Source: Varanus komodoensis
Lineage: Eukaryota > Chordata > Lepidosauria > Squamata > Varanidae
Length of the DNA: 64,000 nt
NCBI RefSeq assembly: GCF_004798865.1
Contig: NW_025335568.1
Coordinates: forward strand, 49,579,058-49,643,057
Reading direction: 5' to 3'
The notes beneath the pieces are model-generated. The model saw nothing but the letters and a program-made list of their open reading frames with translations. It was not told the origin of the DNA and ran no database searches. Positions 35,701 through 50,700 of the stretch are shown here, piece by piece; the first letter of the stretch is position 1; every line of letters begins with the position of its first letter. A program made the translations under genes and the position numbers.

Positions 35701-38700
35701 GTGTGACCTGCTTGGTGGTCTTGGCTTAGCTATCTTTCCAAACCTGAGAGCTTAAGTCTAAGATTTATCTTGTCTCCAATGCACACATACATCTAATCAT
35801 ACACACATACACATGGGTACACAGCAAGAACTAAAGTACCATGTGGTGCACAACTTGCCATCTCCCATGCTGGGGAGGCTCCTGGTGAATCTCTGATGAC
35901 TGGTGGAAAGATTACTGGGTCTTCTTCATTTATTTTGAATGTAAAAAATAGACATCTTAGTATACCAAAAAGAGTTGGAGAGATTATTGCTGGTTTCCTC
36001 AACCTGGTGCCCTCTGGGCTACAGCCCCCACCTCAGTGGATGTATTGGGTGAGGATGATGGGGTTATCGTCAAGCATATTTGGAGGACACCAAAAGCTGG
36101 TGGGGGAAGCTTGGTCTCTTGCAATGTACATGAAAGCAGGATACAGAAGACAGCTTTAAGCCTTGTGTTGGGTGCAAACTGCCTTCATTACCCTATTGAT
36201 ATCTGCAAAATGTTGCAATGTATATCTTATTAGAGCCCAGCAACCCCATGTGAAATGGACAATTCCAATAACTATTATGTGAATATATTTCAGTCACCTT
36301 ATTATGGATGAATGATAATAGGTTGAATCCATTAATTTCAATGGCCTGTTCTGACTGGGTCTAGAACCAACCAGTGTGAACAGCATGCAGATTTGCCTTA
36401 TCAATTCCTATTATCTGTTCTTATTGAATGTTACTCTGCATTTTTAATCTTTCATTTTATCCTGAGTTACTTTGACCACCTTTTAGATAATCTCTGCACA
36501 ATTTTGTCCTGTACAGATTCGGTCTGCTTCATCGATATCATCTTTATCCTGGACAGTTCAGAAAGTGCTAAAGATGTGCTGTTTGATAAGCAGAAAGAGT
36601 TTGTCACCACTCTGAGTGATAAAGTTTTCATCATGAAACCCACCAGGGCCCTCCGGTATGATATCAGATTGGCCATCATGCAGTTCAGCAGTACAGTTAG
36701 AATTGACCATCCTTTTTCAGCCTGGCGAAACCTGCAGAACTTTAAGCAGAGTGTTAATGAAATGGTCTACATTGGGCACGGCACCTATTCCTATTATGCT
36801 ATCACCAATGCTACCCAGCTGTTGAAAGCAGAAGGCCGCAAAACAGGTGTCAAAGTGGCCGTGTTGATGACAGATGGCGTTGACCATCCCAAGAGTCCAG
36901 ATGTACAGGAGGCAACTAGAGCAGCCAGAGCTCTCGGAATAGCTTTCATTACTATTGGCCTTTCTAGCATTGCCCATAAACCCAAACTACTTTCAATATC
37001 TGGGGAGTCACCTGGGAAGCCTGTTCTTATTTTGAATGATCCCAGCCTTTCCGACAAAATACGAAACCAGTTGGTAAGCAATATTTTAAAAGTTACATTT
37101 CTTAATTGTAATATCTAGACAGAAAAACCAAAGTTCACAGATATTTTAAGTGGGACAAGGGGAGGAAAAGGGTTATCTTTCATTTGTGTATGTTTTTGAT
37201 TGAAAGTCATGTATTTCACAACCTTTATAAAAATATAAGATTAGGTTAGAATTGATTAGATTGATAGATAGATTATAAGATTTGATAGTTTTAATAAAGA
37301 TTTAACCTTAATTAAAATATAATATAGCCTGTTCTCACCTCCCTTCTATTTGGGGATGGCTGGTAGAGAGGGGAGGAGTAACGTACCACAAAGAGACTTT
37401 TGAAGGCCTTTGTGGGTGCCAATGGATGGTTTAAAAAATAGCTATTACAGGGGTTGAGAGGGATATTCTCAGGAGGGGAAAGTGTACTTTATGTATATGT
37501 GGGGAGTGGGGTCTGGGCAATCTTGTTGCTGGTAGGGAGACAGATGCCAAAGTGAGAGCCTGACAATGTGTTTGCTTGGAACCATTTCTGCCTTTGGGTC
37601 AAAAGAGGTTCGACTCCTGAAGATCATTTATTTATGGAGGTGGGGGCAGGGTCAATCAAAGCTGTCAGGATGTGATGAACCTTACCTACTTTTCAGGCAC
37701 ATTGTTTCATCATCTTATTTCACTTGCAAGTAATAAAGATACACACATTTGCATTCAATAGTGCCAATGTAAGCTCATTGTACACACCTCTCAATTTAAA
37801 ACATCTATAGCTATTGACTAATCCAGCTAAAATCTATAGCAGCCTTTCCCTCCTGACTCTCCTGGTGGGACTAAGCCCCCATCCAACCCAGAGTTAGATG
37901 GCTGTGTAGTCCCTGCATCTCCTCCAGTTCCAGGAACCTGTAGGACTATGTTCACTGGGCTCTCCTAACATTTACATTCAGCAGAAGCTGAGAATGGGTT
38001 CTCAGTCATATGACCAATGCCTATGAGGTTTCCATGGGTTTTCCATGTATAAGACCAAATTCTCACTCATGAAACATATGGAAGGCAGGGGTAGGATCAG
38101 TGGGTGTGACCCTGCTGCATTGCATCTTCATGCCTCTCATCAGTGAATGGAGGAAAGGGAGGACATGACTCACTCTATTAGTAGATAGGAAACTTTATCG
38201 CTCAAGATGAAATACTGCCATAGGCAGTGCAGAAGACCCATAGTATAGACTCCCATCACTGAGTCCTCACATATGTGGGAAGATCTGTGTTAGACCAGGC
38301 ACAGGTTCATTCATACATTCTTGTTTATCACATGTGCTTCTCCTTCCTCATATAACAACAGTAAGCTACCCAAGCCATAAATCACCAGAATGCTAACCTT
38401 AATATGTGAATGGACCAGTGGCACATGTTTAGTGTACTTAAATGAGATTAGTGGTATGCTGAAATTTGCATGGCTCAGGGTTCTTTCATAGTTACGCACA
38501 AATTGAAATAGGGAGGTCCTTAAGGTCCACTGAATAACTTGCAGACATGAGGCGATAGATGGGAGGGTGATCCACAAATACGAAACACCTCCAAAAAGTC
38601 CTATCTGTTGGGTCTGCCAATCTAGGAGACTTTGACTGCTTGCCCAGGAGGGGTTTCAAAGGTAGTTCTTAAGGCTTGGGAAGGTTCATGCAGACATAGG

Positions 38701-41700
38701 TGGTTCTTTGGGTGTCCTGGTCACTAGTTTAGTGCTCTAAAGATCAAGAGCCATATTCCCTGTTATCACAAGGCTGTACAAAACTGAGGTAAGAATAGTT
38801 TTGGCCTTCACAATGGCCTCCTTTAGCTATTGATTGTTATTATATTACATTGCTTTATTCATGGTTCATGCTTCAGTGTTTTGATATACACCACTTTGTG
38901 AGATTTGCCTGAAAAGTGATACATAAAGACCTTAACTTGAATTGTTTTTAAAATGTAAAATATTGTTAATACAGTGTAGGGGCAGGTAGTATGGTGGTTG
39001 TGAGCACCAACCTGCACTGGACAGCAACCACGGTGCCATACACATTTTCTCACTTCAACTCAAAGCAAGGACCTGCCACCATCGCCATTTTCATTCTCAT
39101 GAATACCCTTGGAGTCAGAAATAGGACATGGAGAGGGCAAATGGCTGCCGGACAGTGCTTCTCTCTGCAGGATACCCTGCCACCAAAGCAAAGGGTTGGG
39201 GAGAAAAAGTGTTTCCTGTTGCTTCTGTCTGGTAAGCTGGGCCCGGGGCAAGGGTAGGCGGTAAAGAAAACGTAAAGGGCAAGGGAGAGTGGGGAAGTCT
39301 AAGAAGAATAAAGGTAAGCCAGCTGAAAAGTGTCAGGTCAAAGGAACTGTTTTGTGTGTTGGGGCTCAGACCCACCTCTACCTTGTACTCATTTTTCTGG
39401 TTGGGTTAATTGTCCTTGGCCATGTCTTGGACGGCATCCATTTTGTGGCAATGTCCAGGACAGTTTCTCAAATGGCTAAAAGTAGCCACAGGCCTTTGCC
39501 CAGTTTATTCCTGATCAAACTAATCCGTAAGTGAAACGGCACCTTAATGTGTTTCTATGTCTTCTTATTTTCCAGGCAACTTTGTCTGATGAACAGGTAA
39601 GTTGAACAAGTTTTGAGTGGGATTGCATTTTGGTACAGTGTTGTGTTGATTGTAATATAACATTGTTCTATACAATAATATCCTGCTTATAGGAAAAACT
39701 AAAAAGGACCTGTGCTCCTATACACCAGATTACATGATCTCACACACAGCAGTGCAAACATAGGATTTGCTCCTTCTCAAGCAAAAGTCACCTGGATGTT
39801 TTTAAGATAAACCAGAACCAGCACAAACATTATTCCTGAAAATCCCAGACAGATGCAAGGTCTAAAGGGCATGGCTAAGCTTAGGCAGCACAACCATCCA
39901 CACTTAAAGGTTGAGTGTGAGTTGAGCTAGGTATGTTGAATTCTGGGTTATTATTGAAATCTGGATTATATTGTCTGTGCCCAGCCAAGACAACAAACCA
40001 GGGTGAATAATCCACAGTTCATAATCCAATAACAAACCATGGATTCAGACAGCATGATTACCCACAGTGACTACACTCAAACAATACTCAATCCTTGATT
40101 TGGACTTATCACATTGCCTGAACCCAGTCCAGTAGTGTTGCCCTTCAAGGTACTGCTCTGGCCCTGTGGCTACAAATGCATATGCAGGGTCAGGAGAAAG
40201 GAATTTTTCCCAAAGGAAAAGACCAAGAAAGGCAGGAAGAGGAAAAGAACACAAGAAAGGACCCGCTGGGACACTGCTGGCCTGCGGGCCCACCACCACC
40301 ACCTTGCCGGCGAGTGCTCCGCGGGCCCTGTTCCTGCCCTCCCCCCCCCCCCCGGTGTGGGTGAGAGCTGCACCGCTCAGGAGGCAGGGTGTGGAGGAGG
40401 AGCCGCGGGCTTTAACTTGCCAGCCGGGACCAGGGCCAGCGGCCAAAGGGCGTCGGCCTAAGGGTGGTGATGCCATTTGGGGCCATGCAGGGGCTGGGCT
40501 GGCCCGGAACTCTATGGGTCGGCTTTCTTAATTTGCTGTCGGGGGGTGACAAGGTTTTATTGCTTTTAATTGTTTTATCTGTTTTATTCTGTCTGTTTTT
40601 AATGGATTCACACTTGGCTGCTTCTATGGGGTTGCCTGGGGAGCGCATGGGCGCCGCCATTGGGGTGGTTATGGGCAATGGGCATTATGGCGTTGGGGGT
40701 TTAACAGGTCCTCATAGAAGAAGGAGGGACAGATGGTTGACACCTGTCCCCCTTCTGGTTATTCCCCCAGCCGGAAGGTTCTGGGTATGCTTATCAACCA
40801 CCCCTCGGCCTGACAGTGCTGTTACTTAATGTCAGATCAGTCCATAATAAAACATCCCTCATCCACGATTTAATTGTGGATGAGGGGGCCGACCTGGCTT
40901 ACATCACAGAGATCTGGGCGGGAGTGGGGGGACGTATCCCTCTCTCAATTGTGCCCGCCCGGGTTTCTGGTGCAGCATTGGCCATGCCCGGGGGGGAGGG
41001 GAGAGGGGGTCGCTTTAGTTCATCAAGCCTCTCGTTCCCTTGCGGGGCTTCCTGTCCTCTCGAGACCAGGTCTAGAGTGCCTCTACTTGGTGTTGGGCGA
41101 CCGAGACAGATTAGGGATTCTGTTGGTGTACCGTGCACCCTTCTGCCCAACAGACTTCCTGCCTGAGCTGACGGAGATCGTCTCGGACCTGGTGTTGAAG
41201 ACTCCCAGGATGCTGGTCCTGGGGGACTTCAATCTCCATGCTGAGACTGATCTGACCGGGGCAGCTCAGGACTTCATGGCCTCCATGATGGCCATGGGAC
41301 TGTCTCAACATGCCATTGGCCCGACCCATGAATGTGGACACACTCTGGACCTGGTTTTCTCGATGGGACAGGAAGAGAGTGATCTGAGAGTGAGGAATTT
41401 GTGTCTGACTCTCCTGTCATGGTCAGACCACTTCCTCGTGAGGTTTGAGCTCGATGGTGGCTTTTCCCTCTGTAAGGGTGCGGACCCGATTGTGTGGGTC
41501 TGCCCTCGGAGCCGGATGGATCTGGATGGATTCCTGAAAGCTCTGGGGGAGTTTCCAGTTTACAAAGCTGGCGCTCCTGTTGATGCTCTGGTCGAACTGT
41601 GGAATGGGGAAGTGACCAGAGCTATTGACATGATCGCTCCTAAGCGTCCTCTCCCACCAGGCAGAGCCCGTTCATCCCCTTGGTATACACCTGAATTATG

Positions 41701-44700
41701 GGCGATGAAGCTGGTTGGGAGACGACTAGAACGTAGGTGGAGAAAATCTCGGGATGAATCTGACCGACCACACTTAAGAGCCCATTATCGGGCCTACGCT
41801 GTGGCAGTGAGGGTGGCGAAGAAGAAATTATTCTCCACTTCCATTGCCTCCTCACAGTGTCATCCAGCAGAACTTTTTCGGGTTGTACAGGGGCTGGTAC
41901 AGCCAGGCCCCAAGAAAGATCCTGTACCACCCTCGATAACCCGCTGTGACAACTTTGCCCAGCACTTCAAGGAGAAAGTCGCTTAGATTTGTCACGAGCT
42001 GGACTCCACTAGTGACTCAGATTCCTTAGGAGAGGTGCCAATGTTACCATCTGGTCACACATTGTTGGATGAGTTTCAGTTATTGCGGCCTGATGATGTG
42101 GACAAGGTGCTTGGACAAGTATGTACCACCACCTGTGTACTGGACCCCTGCCCATCGTGGCTACTATCCAAAGCTAAACACAGGATTGGTTCCTGGATCC
42201 GGGGGGTCATCAATTCCTCTTTGAAGGACGGCTGGGTGCCTGCCCTTCTAAAGGAGGCGGTGGTCAGGCCAGTCCTAAAGAAGGCGTCCCTGGATCCAGA
42301 GATGGCCGCCAATTATAGACCAGTGGCCAACATCCCGTTTTTGGGCAAGGTGCTGGAGCGGGTGGTGGCGGGACAACTCCAAGCTCTCTTGGATGAGACT
42401 GATTATCTGGACCCATTTCAGTCTGGCTTCAGACCCGGGTACGGTACTGAATCTGCCTTGGTCGCCCTGTATGATGACCTATGCGGGGAGAGAGACAGGG
42501 GAAGTGCGTCCTTGTTGGTTCTCCTGGACCTCTCAGCGGCTTTCGATACCATCAACCATGGTATCCTTTTGGATAGGCTAAGGGGGCTGGGAGTAGGAGG
42601 CACTGCTTGGCAGTAGTTCCGCTCCTACCTCGACGGCCAATTCCAGAAGGTGGTGCTGGGGGACTGAGGCTCTGCACCATGGCAGTTATGCCATGGAGTT
42701 CCGCAGGGGTATAATTCTGTCCCCCTTGCTCTTCAACATCTACATGAAACCACTGGGAGAGGTAATTAGGAGGTGTGGGCTGCGGAATCATCAGTACGCT
42801 GATGATACCCAGCTCTACCTCTCTTTTTCAACCAATCCAGGTGAGGCAGTGGCTGTACTGAACTGGTGCCTGGCCAAGGTAATGGGCTGGATGAGGGCCA
42901 ATAAACTGAAGCTCAATCCAGACAAGATGGAGGTCCTGCTGGTAGGTGGTTCGAACTCCTGGGTAGGTGACTTGCATCTTGTCCTGAATGGGGTTGCACT
43001 CCCTCTAAAGGACAGGGTCCGCAGCTTGGGAGTGCTCCTCAACCCGGAGCTGACTTTGGAAGCTCAAGTGTTGGCGGTGGCAAGGAGCGCTTTCCATCAG
43101 CTTCGGCTGATCCATCAGCTGCATCCCTACCTAGAGGACGACTGCCTAGCGACAGTGACGCATGCATTGGTTACTTCCCGGTTGGATTTCTGTAATGTGC
43201 TCTATGTGGGGCTGCCCTTGAAGACAGTCTGGATACTTCAGAAGGTGCAAAATAGAGCAGCCAGGTTGCTGACGGGGACTGGGCATTATTCTCATATAAC
43301 CCCAGTCCTCTACCAGCTTCACTGGCTTTCCATCGAAGTCTGGGCTCAATTCAAGGTGTTGGTAATTACTTATAAAGCCCTTAATGGCTTGGGACCCGGA
43401 TACCTGAAGGAATGCCTGTGGCCATTTTTGCCCTCCCACCCCTTGAGATTGGCAGCAGGGGCTGTCCTCTGGGAGCCTTCCATAAGAGATATCAGGAAGC
43501 AAAGTACCCAGAGGAGGGATTTCTCTGCGGTGGCGCCCCATCTGTGGAATGCGCTCCCCAGAGAGGTCTGCCTGGCGCCGTCGTTATCTGGCTTTCAGCG
43601 CCAGGCCAAGACCTTTTTATTCAAACAGTATTTTAATAATCTTTAATATTTATAGTTTTAATTATACAGCCAGTGTGTTTCCAAGTTTTAATTGTAATTG
43701 TAATTCTATTTGTTTTATTTATTTGTTGTTGTGAGCCGTCCCGAGGCTATGTAGCAATGGGGACAGCATATAAAAACTTTAAATAAATAGCCATGCTGGA
43801 AAGGCCTGTCCAGCCTGCCCTCTGTAGCCAACCAGGTCCCATGAGAAGCCCAGAAGCAGGACATGATTGCACCCTCTGGTTGTGGCTCCCCAGTGACTGG
43901 CAGGCAGAGGACTACTGCCCCGGATACTGATGGGAGCAAAACCATCATGGCTGGCAGCCATAGGCAGCCTTGGATGTTAGAGGGAAGGACACAGAACAGA
44001 GTTTTGTTGCATCAAGGAGTTAGGCCTCCTTCAGATGTGACAAATCCATGCATAGAGAGAACTTTTGGGCTGAGCTACATACACTTACACAAATGCAGGG
44101 TGGCTGATACATGGCTTATTATCCACCCTGTGTGTGTGCTAGTTGTGGACTTACAGAATTACCTTCACTGGAGCAGCTTGTGATGTCCAAATCCAGCAAG
44201 GCTAGTTGGCAGGGTAATTGACAACCCCTCACCAACACAAAGACAGGTCATGGGTTCTGGTAGCTTGTTAACCACTTGAACATTGTGGCAAACCATGCCA
44301 GGAAGGATCATTGTGTCAATCTGGTGGCCAGATGAGTGCATGCAGGGCGAATAAAAACCCAGCACTATTTGCTCACCTTTCTGAGATCATACAGAGGGCA
44401 ACACTATCTCATGTAGTATCTTGCTGATCATTTAGTACAAGCACCTGAGACTGCAATCCAGAGTGGGACCACTATGCATTGGTAATGGGGATTGCGTAGG
44501 ACTGTATTCTACATTATGGATTCCACTCAACTGTTTCTGTCCTTCAAAGTCAAGCCCACCTCTGCTAAGTCAGTACACCAAGCAAGCAAGCAAGGTCCAC
44601 TGACTCCAGTGGAGGTTTCTTTCTTTTTTACCTCTAATCCTTTCATGACACCCCAAATCAGCTGCTTCACCCTCAAGCCAGATGGTTATAAGTTATTTTT

Positions 44701-47700
44701 GTTTCTGCAGGGTGGCTTTTCAAATAAATATATTCCAGCATGTATTTTTTTGAAGTAGAGTGTTCATTATTTTAATTTGTTTTTGATGTATTCTCTGCAA
44801 GCTGCTTTGGGTACTAATTGCAGTCATCAGCATTAAGAATATATGGTAAAAGGTTCTCATTTATTCATGAAGACCTGTTTCCTTGTTGATTTCAAATATG
44901 CTAATGTCAAATTGTCTCCTAAGTTTGAAATGTGACATTCTCTGTTGTCGATGTTTCTGTTTCACCTCTAGTGTGGAAAGAGCTGTGAATGTCAAAAGGG
45001 GGACCAAGGAACTCCCGGGCCACCTGTGAGTATTTGAGATGGGAGAAAAGCCACCACACTCTTCGCTTATTGTTCAGAACAGCAAAGCCACACACCAAAA
45101 GTGTAAAGGGAATATGCTAATATTCTTAATATGCTAGAAAGGAACAGGAGGAATTGTTCAGTCAGGAAAGAATGAAAAGTGCTCGGTCTATGCCATGACA
45201 GGGAGAGAAAATGAAAGTAAATAAAATTTTGTGCAAAGGGCAAGGTCACAGGAACCAATGGCCCAGACCTGAATGCCTCAGGGTTGCATGAGGCCATTGA
45301 TGGGCTTGTGATGGATGTATAGATGGCAGTCCAACTAAAGTAATCCCCATTAAAAACAATGGGACAAATTAGTCAAATCCAGTTTAACTGCTCTTGCTTT
45401 CAGTGAGACAACTGCTATATTATGCCCACTTACCTTGGCTTAAGCTTTGCCAAACTCAAAGGGACTTATCTGTGAGCAAGTAATGATCAGGCTTGGACTC
45501 TTGGAGCCCTATTCTGTGCAGACTCAGGGAGAAAAGATCCAACAACTTTTTCTGGATGGCAGGGGGTGGTGGGACCATAAGAACTGTGCTGGTTCAGACT
45601 AAAAGGCCTATCCAGTCGAGCATTTTTCTGTTCCTGCAGTAGCAAACAGAAACCTACAAGCAGGATGTAAGCATTCTACCATCTGCCTGCTCATGTTATT
45701 CTGACACTGGTATTCGGAGGTCTATCTGTTAATAAATAGAATCTGTTAATAATAAATTTCTTTCTCTCTTTTCTCCCTCAAGGGTGATCATGGTAGTAGA
45801 GGAGACAAAGGTGAACGAGGATCTAAGGGAGAAAAGGTATATTAGAATCAATATATTAATTGTATATACACACACATATATACACAAGTTTATATATGTG
45901 TGTGTGCATGTAAATCCAGGGTATATATAGAGGGGAGAGATAGATAAAGGAAGTTTAAGTCAAACAGTTCGACAGCCTGCTAAAGTTTCCATTAAACATA
46001 CAGAATGTGATTAGAATTTTTTCCTAGCTTTGTAGGAACATTTAATCCTTCCTGGCAATCACAATGTTTCTCCTAAACTGTCCACCTTTAGTGCCATTTT
46101 TTCTTAGTAGAAAGGCAGGTTATAAATCAAATAAAGCAGGAAAATAATTCCATGTTAATCTCCATAATCTTCCAAGGCTTCTTGTGGGATGTAGGCATGT
46201 TTTGTATGGTTTGAATTGAATTCAGTCTGGAATTGAAATGCCTGGCACTCCATCTTATGTGATTGATTGCATTTCTATATCTACATCCAGGGTTTTGTGG
46301 GGCACTGGGCAGCACAGTCTCAATCGACCCTTTCCCTTAGTGCAGTGGAGGACACTAACCCTCACCTCTGGCTTGCAAGCCTGATCTGGCCCACGCTGAG
46401 AGCCATTCTGATCCACTGAAGGTTGAGCACTTTTCTGATCTCCAACCAAAGATGAAAAATAAGCCAGGGTTTCCCCACATCATTCAATTGCAGCTTGTAG
46501 GGCAGGGAGATTGACATGAGGGAGCCAGAGCTTTTGGGTGGATCCCCACCCTTTTGAGATCATCCGGTCTACTAATTTAGTCCAGAAGTGGTGGGCTTCC
46601 TCTGCCTTAGTGAGTTTCCCTCCTCGTCATTATTGTCACCAGCTTTCTCATTTCTACCACTTGCTAGCTGTATAAGCAGAGATCCCTAGCATGCAAATAG
46701 ACAGTGGTACCTACCTCCTCGCTTCCACTGTCATATTGGCTGGAGTAAAAGGCAAGTGAACAAGTAACCTGTAAATCCAGGGAAGTTCTTGTCAATGAGC
46801 TCCTGCTTGGATGTGGGTTCTTGGCAGGAACCTGACCAGGCCTACCCTTGGTGTTGGCCCTGTTTATGTCAACTTCTGAATGCTTAAAAAAATTCTCGAA
46901 GCTCACATTTTTCTTCCAGTTTACATTCTCACTGATCCTGTTATGATTCCTAGGTATGGTTTACCAATCAGATTTGCATCTCATTTGGACCACTTCCTGC
47001 TAGCAATCTATGTTGTGGATGATGCATGCTAAGGAACTGTTTCCCACTCACCTTTACCTTAGGTCTACTGGCTGCCTTAGGACCTTCAGTTCTTTTTTTC
47101 ACATGATCCTAGATAGAAGCCAATTTCTGTCACTTCTGTGCTTTTGGGTGTTTGCAGATAAAACTTTTATTGCATCATCACCAGCCTCATTCACAGAATT
47201 TCACTGGGGCTCCAGATGACATCACCATCCACTTGTAACCCTCCCCTGTTCACCTGCTATCTTTTCTGTCTTTTTTCTTACCACAGACTAATTGCACCAA
47301 TACCTCCAGAATCCTAATTCATAGTCCTTTTCTTATCCATTGCTTGAGTTCTGTTAGAATCAGGCCCAGCAATTTTCTGAAGCACATTGAGAAGTTATAA
47401 ATCATAGAGGAAAGATTCAATAACAAACAAAATTGATTTATGATTTGCAGGGGAAGGTTGTAAAGCATCTTTTTGAGCAGAAATTTCATATCAGAGGATA
47501 AAATGGCATGTGTATGTGTGCATATGTATGTTTCAGATTCTCTTCTGGAAATATGCTACTTACACACTCCTTATAGGGCCTGGCTTTGGATCCTTGCCAA
47601 TCTTTTTACAATAAGACCTTTCTCAAAGCTGTGCACTCTACTTGGATAAATGTAGTATACTTGACAATAATGTTCCCAAAGAGGGAATACAAATTTTCAT

Positions 47701-50700
47701 TGGTTTCTACCTTTGCTTCTAGGGTGAGGCTAACAAAGGAGAGCCTGGAGAAAAAGGTGCAGAGGTATGTAGAGGATCATCATTATCAACTAGCTAAAAG
47801 ACAATGAGTAAAAACAACAACAACAACACCCAGTCTTTTTGGTTTCTTCAAAATGTTGCTCTTCAAACTGTCTTCTCTGACAGTCCTGCCTCTCTTGATA
47901 CCGCCTCTTGAGAGATGTGGTTTGATGTCATGGTGGGGCTTTGCAAACTGGACTGTCATTGCTTCTTTAGCTATTGTAGCTCTAACATCTTGTGGCAGAA
48001 CAATAGAAATAGTAGACAATACTCAGTTGCTTTGCCCAAACACAAGAAACGTTGGAGTTCCGTATGGTGAAGTGGTTAGAGTACTGGATTGGATCCAGAG
48101 AGACTCAGGTCCAGATCCTCGTTCAGCTATGAAGCACCTTGGGTGATCTTGGGCTAGTCATTGGCTCCCTTCCTAACCCTCTTCACAGGGCTATTTTGAA
48201 GATATGGAGTGGAAGAACCATGTGTACTACTCTGAAGTCTGTGCAGGAAAGATGAGATATAAATGTGATGTATGAGTAGTAATTATAAAATATGAGTTCC
48301 ATAATAAGTATGCATTGACTCAAATGGTATTGGAAATTATGCATCCTCAAAGAATGACTGAAAAACTTACTAACTATGGACCTTTTCATTAAAAGGAGCA
48401 GATGCTTATGTTTGTGATATATGACCAATATATTTTTATCCTATCGAAGTATAATCTAAATGTTCATTGACGCAAGGTGAGATATAAGTAATCAACAAAT
48501 CTATGCTTGTGTATGTATATCTATATGCTCACAACATCTTGGTTTTAGCCCACATGTGAGGAGAGTAATAGTAACATTTTCCCACTCCATGTGGTTGAAT
48601 GAAGGGAGCTGATTGGTCCATTCATTACTTTGCATGTGGGTACTGGATCCTCCATTGAAATGAATGAGAACCTTTACAGAGAGCTCTGTGTGCAGATCAA
48701 AGATGCACTGGGTTGGACTCAGACCAAGGCATACTTAAGGTAAACCCATTGAAATCCCTGGGGATTAACTGAGTAATGCCCCACTGATGTTACATTGATT
48801 CAATAGGTCTACTCTAAATATGTCTAAATCTGGATCAAACCCTCCCTTAGTATAATTTGTTCTTTCAAAAGTTGGTATATCCATCCTGGTAAAAAGTAAA
48901 TAAATAAATGCATGCTGTGCAAATTAAACAGCATTTGCTTGATACTTAAATTAGCCATGCTAAAATAACTATATATTTTTAAAAAACCTTTCTTTGTCTG
49001 GAAAACAGGGAAGCACTGGTTATAAGGGAGATAAGGTAAGATAATTGATAAATAATTTCTTACTGCCACATTAAGCAGTTTATTACATGACATAATTAGA
49101 GGTTTAAAGAAGTGATGCAATAAAAGCAGTATCAGTTATGGCTTGTAATTGGAACAGGGTAAAAGGGAAAGTGATAAATTATAAGTACAGCCCATTAAAC
49201 TTAACAGGTTTGGCAGCTTTTGTACCATAAACTTCTGTTAAGTATGGGGTAGTTGTTAAGTATGGGGTCAGAAGCAATTGGCTTTGCCTAGGTCAAGCAT
49301 GTTAGGACCAAAAGCAATACCTGACAGTATCAGGTGATGTGGTCTAAGGTTGGGCTGATGGTCCGTTGGAAACAGGAGACGTGAGGCAAGGTAGTCTGTG
49401 AGGATATTTGAGCAGTGAGTTGCTCAGAACAAGCAACCAAGCCTGAAGCAGCAGATATATTGTGGCTGCCAAGTCCCTCTGGGGTCCACATCTGATCTGG
49501 TTCAATTCATGATCTGGCTGTGCTGATGAGCAGCAGGACTTTTCCAGGCCATCACAAAGGTGATGTTCTGGTATAGCAAAGATCCAGCCAATAACTCCCA
49601 ATGAAGAACAATAGGTTGTAAAACTTGGAAGAGGAAGCTAGACAAAAGCTTTACTGTCTCTTTCTAAGAAGAACAGATCACCACCAGAAAACTCCTGAAT
49701 CCACCCAGGTACAGCGAAGTTCAGTGCCACCTAGGAACTGACAAATATGGTAACACCCATCCATTTGTGGTGACCAGATAGAGGCTTTGGGGATGGCCAT
49801 AGAAGAGCATAAGCTTGTGGCTTCCAGGCAAATGGAGATTCTGATAATGTAGCTCCTGTGCCTTGGAACTTTCAGCATCTCATATCCAGATGATCAAAGT
49901 AACAGGATTTACACTTTACATTTTTACATGAAAATAACTAATTTGTAAACCCTAAAAGCATGCCAATTTTATATTTGTAGGGTGAGCGAGGAGAATGTGG
50001 AACACCAGGAGTAAAGGGAGACGCAGTAAGTTGAACATACTGGAATTTCTTTGGTGATATATATACCTTGGTAATATGCATACCTTCAAACATACCAATA
50101 TTTGAGTGTTCAGACATTTTCATTGTTTTCAAGGGGGGTGTGTGTGTGTTTAATGGCCAAAGATAACTGAAATAGTTCTTGCTGAACAAGCTTCTATTGG
50201 TATGAACATTCCAGGTACACATAACCATTGACTGTGTAGATCGGAAGGTTAGTTCATCTTTACCTTAAAAGCCTACATACTGTTCCACCAAGAAAATGGA
50301 TTCAAAAGTCCAATATGGGACATTGTGATTCTCAGTGACTGACGTGGAAATAATACTATTGCTTTGGTCCACTATTGGCTGCTTTGACATTCTGCTCCCT
50401 GAGCAGACTTTCCTCTGCCTTTATAAGAATTTCCATACTGGTATGTGAAATGGCCCTCAAAGATGTGTATAGATGGGCATAAAACCTGGATTCAAAATCC
50501 AGCAACCTAAAAAACAGAGCATCACAATATAAATATTGGTTAATAACAAGCATCACAATAAAGCCTAAATATTCAGGACAATAATAAGCTAATTAGCTTG
50601 CCAAAATGTAAAAACTAAATCTGCTTGTGCAGGCACACACACACATCCACACACTCAGACACACATGCAAGTCCTGTGCGATCATAGACAGAGATAAAAT

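Noticed and set aside
37835-37930. Possible further family A palindrome in COL28A1 intron
   Set aside because: Only scattered words match; arms do not pair well enough.
40045-40531. Several overlapping Pro-rich open frames on both strands
   Set aside because: They fall in the GC-rich 5' part of the L2 element and have no domain of their own.
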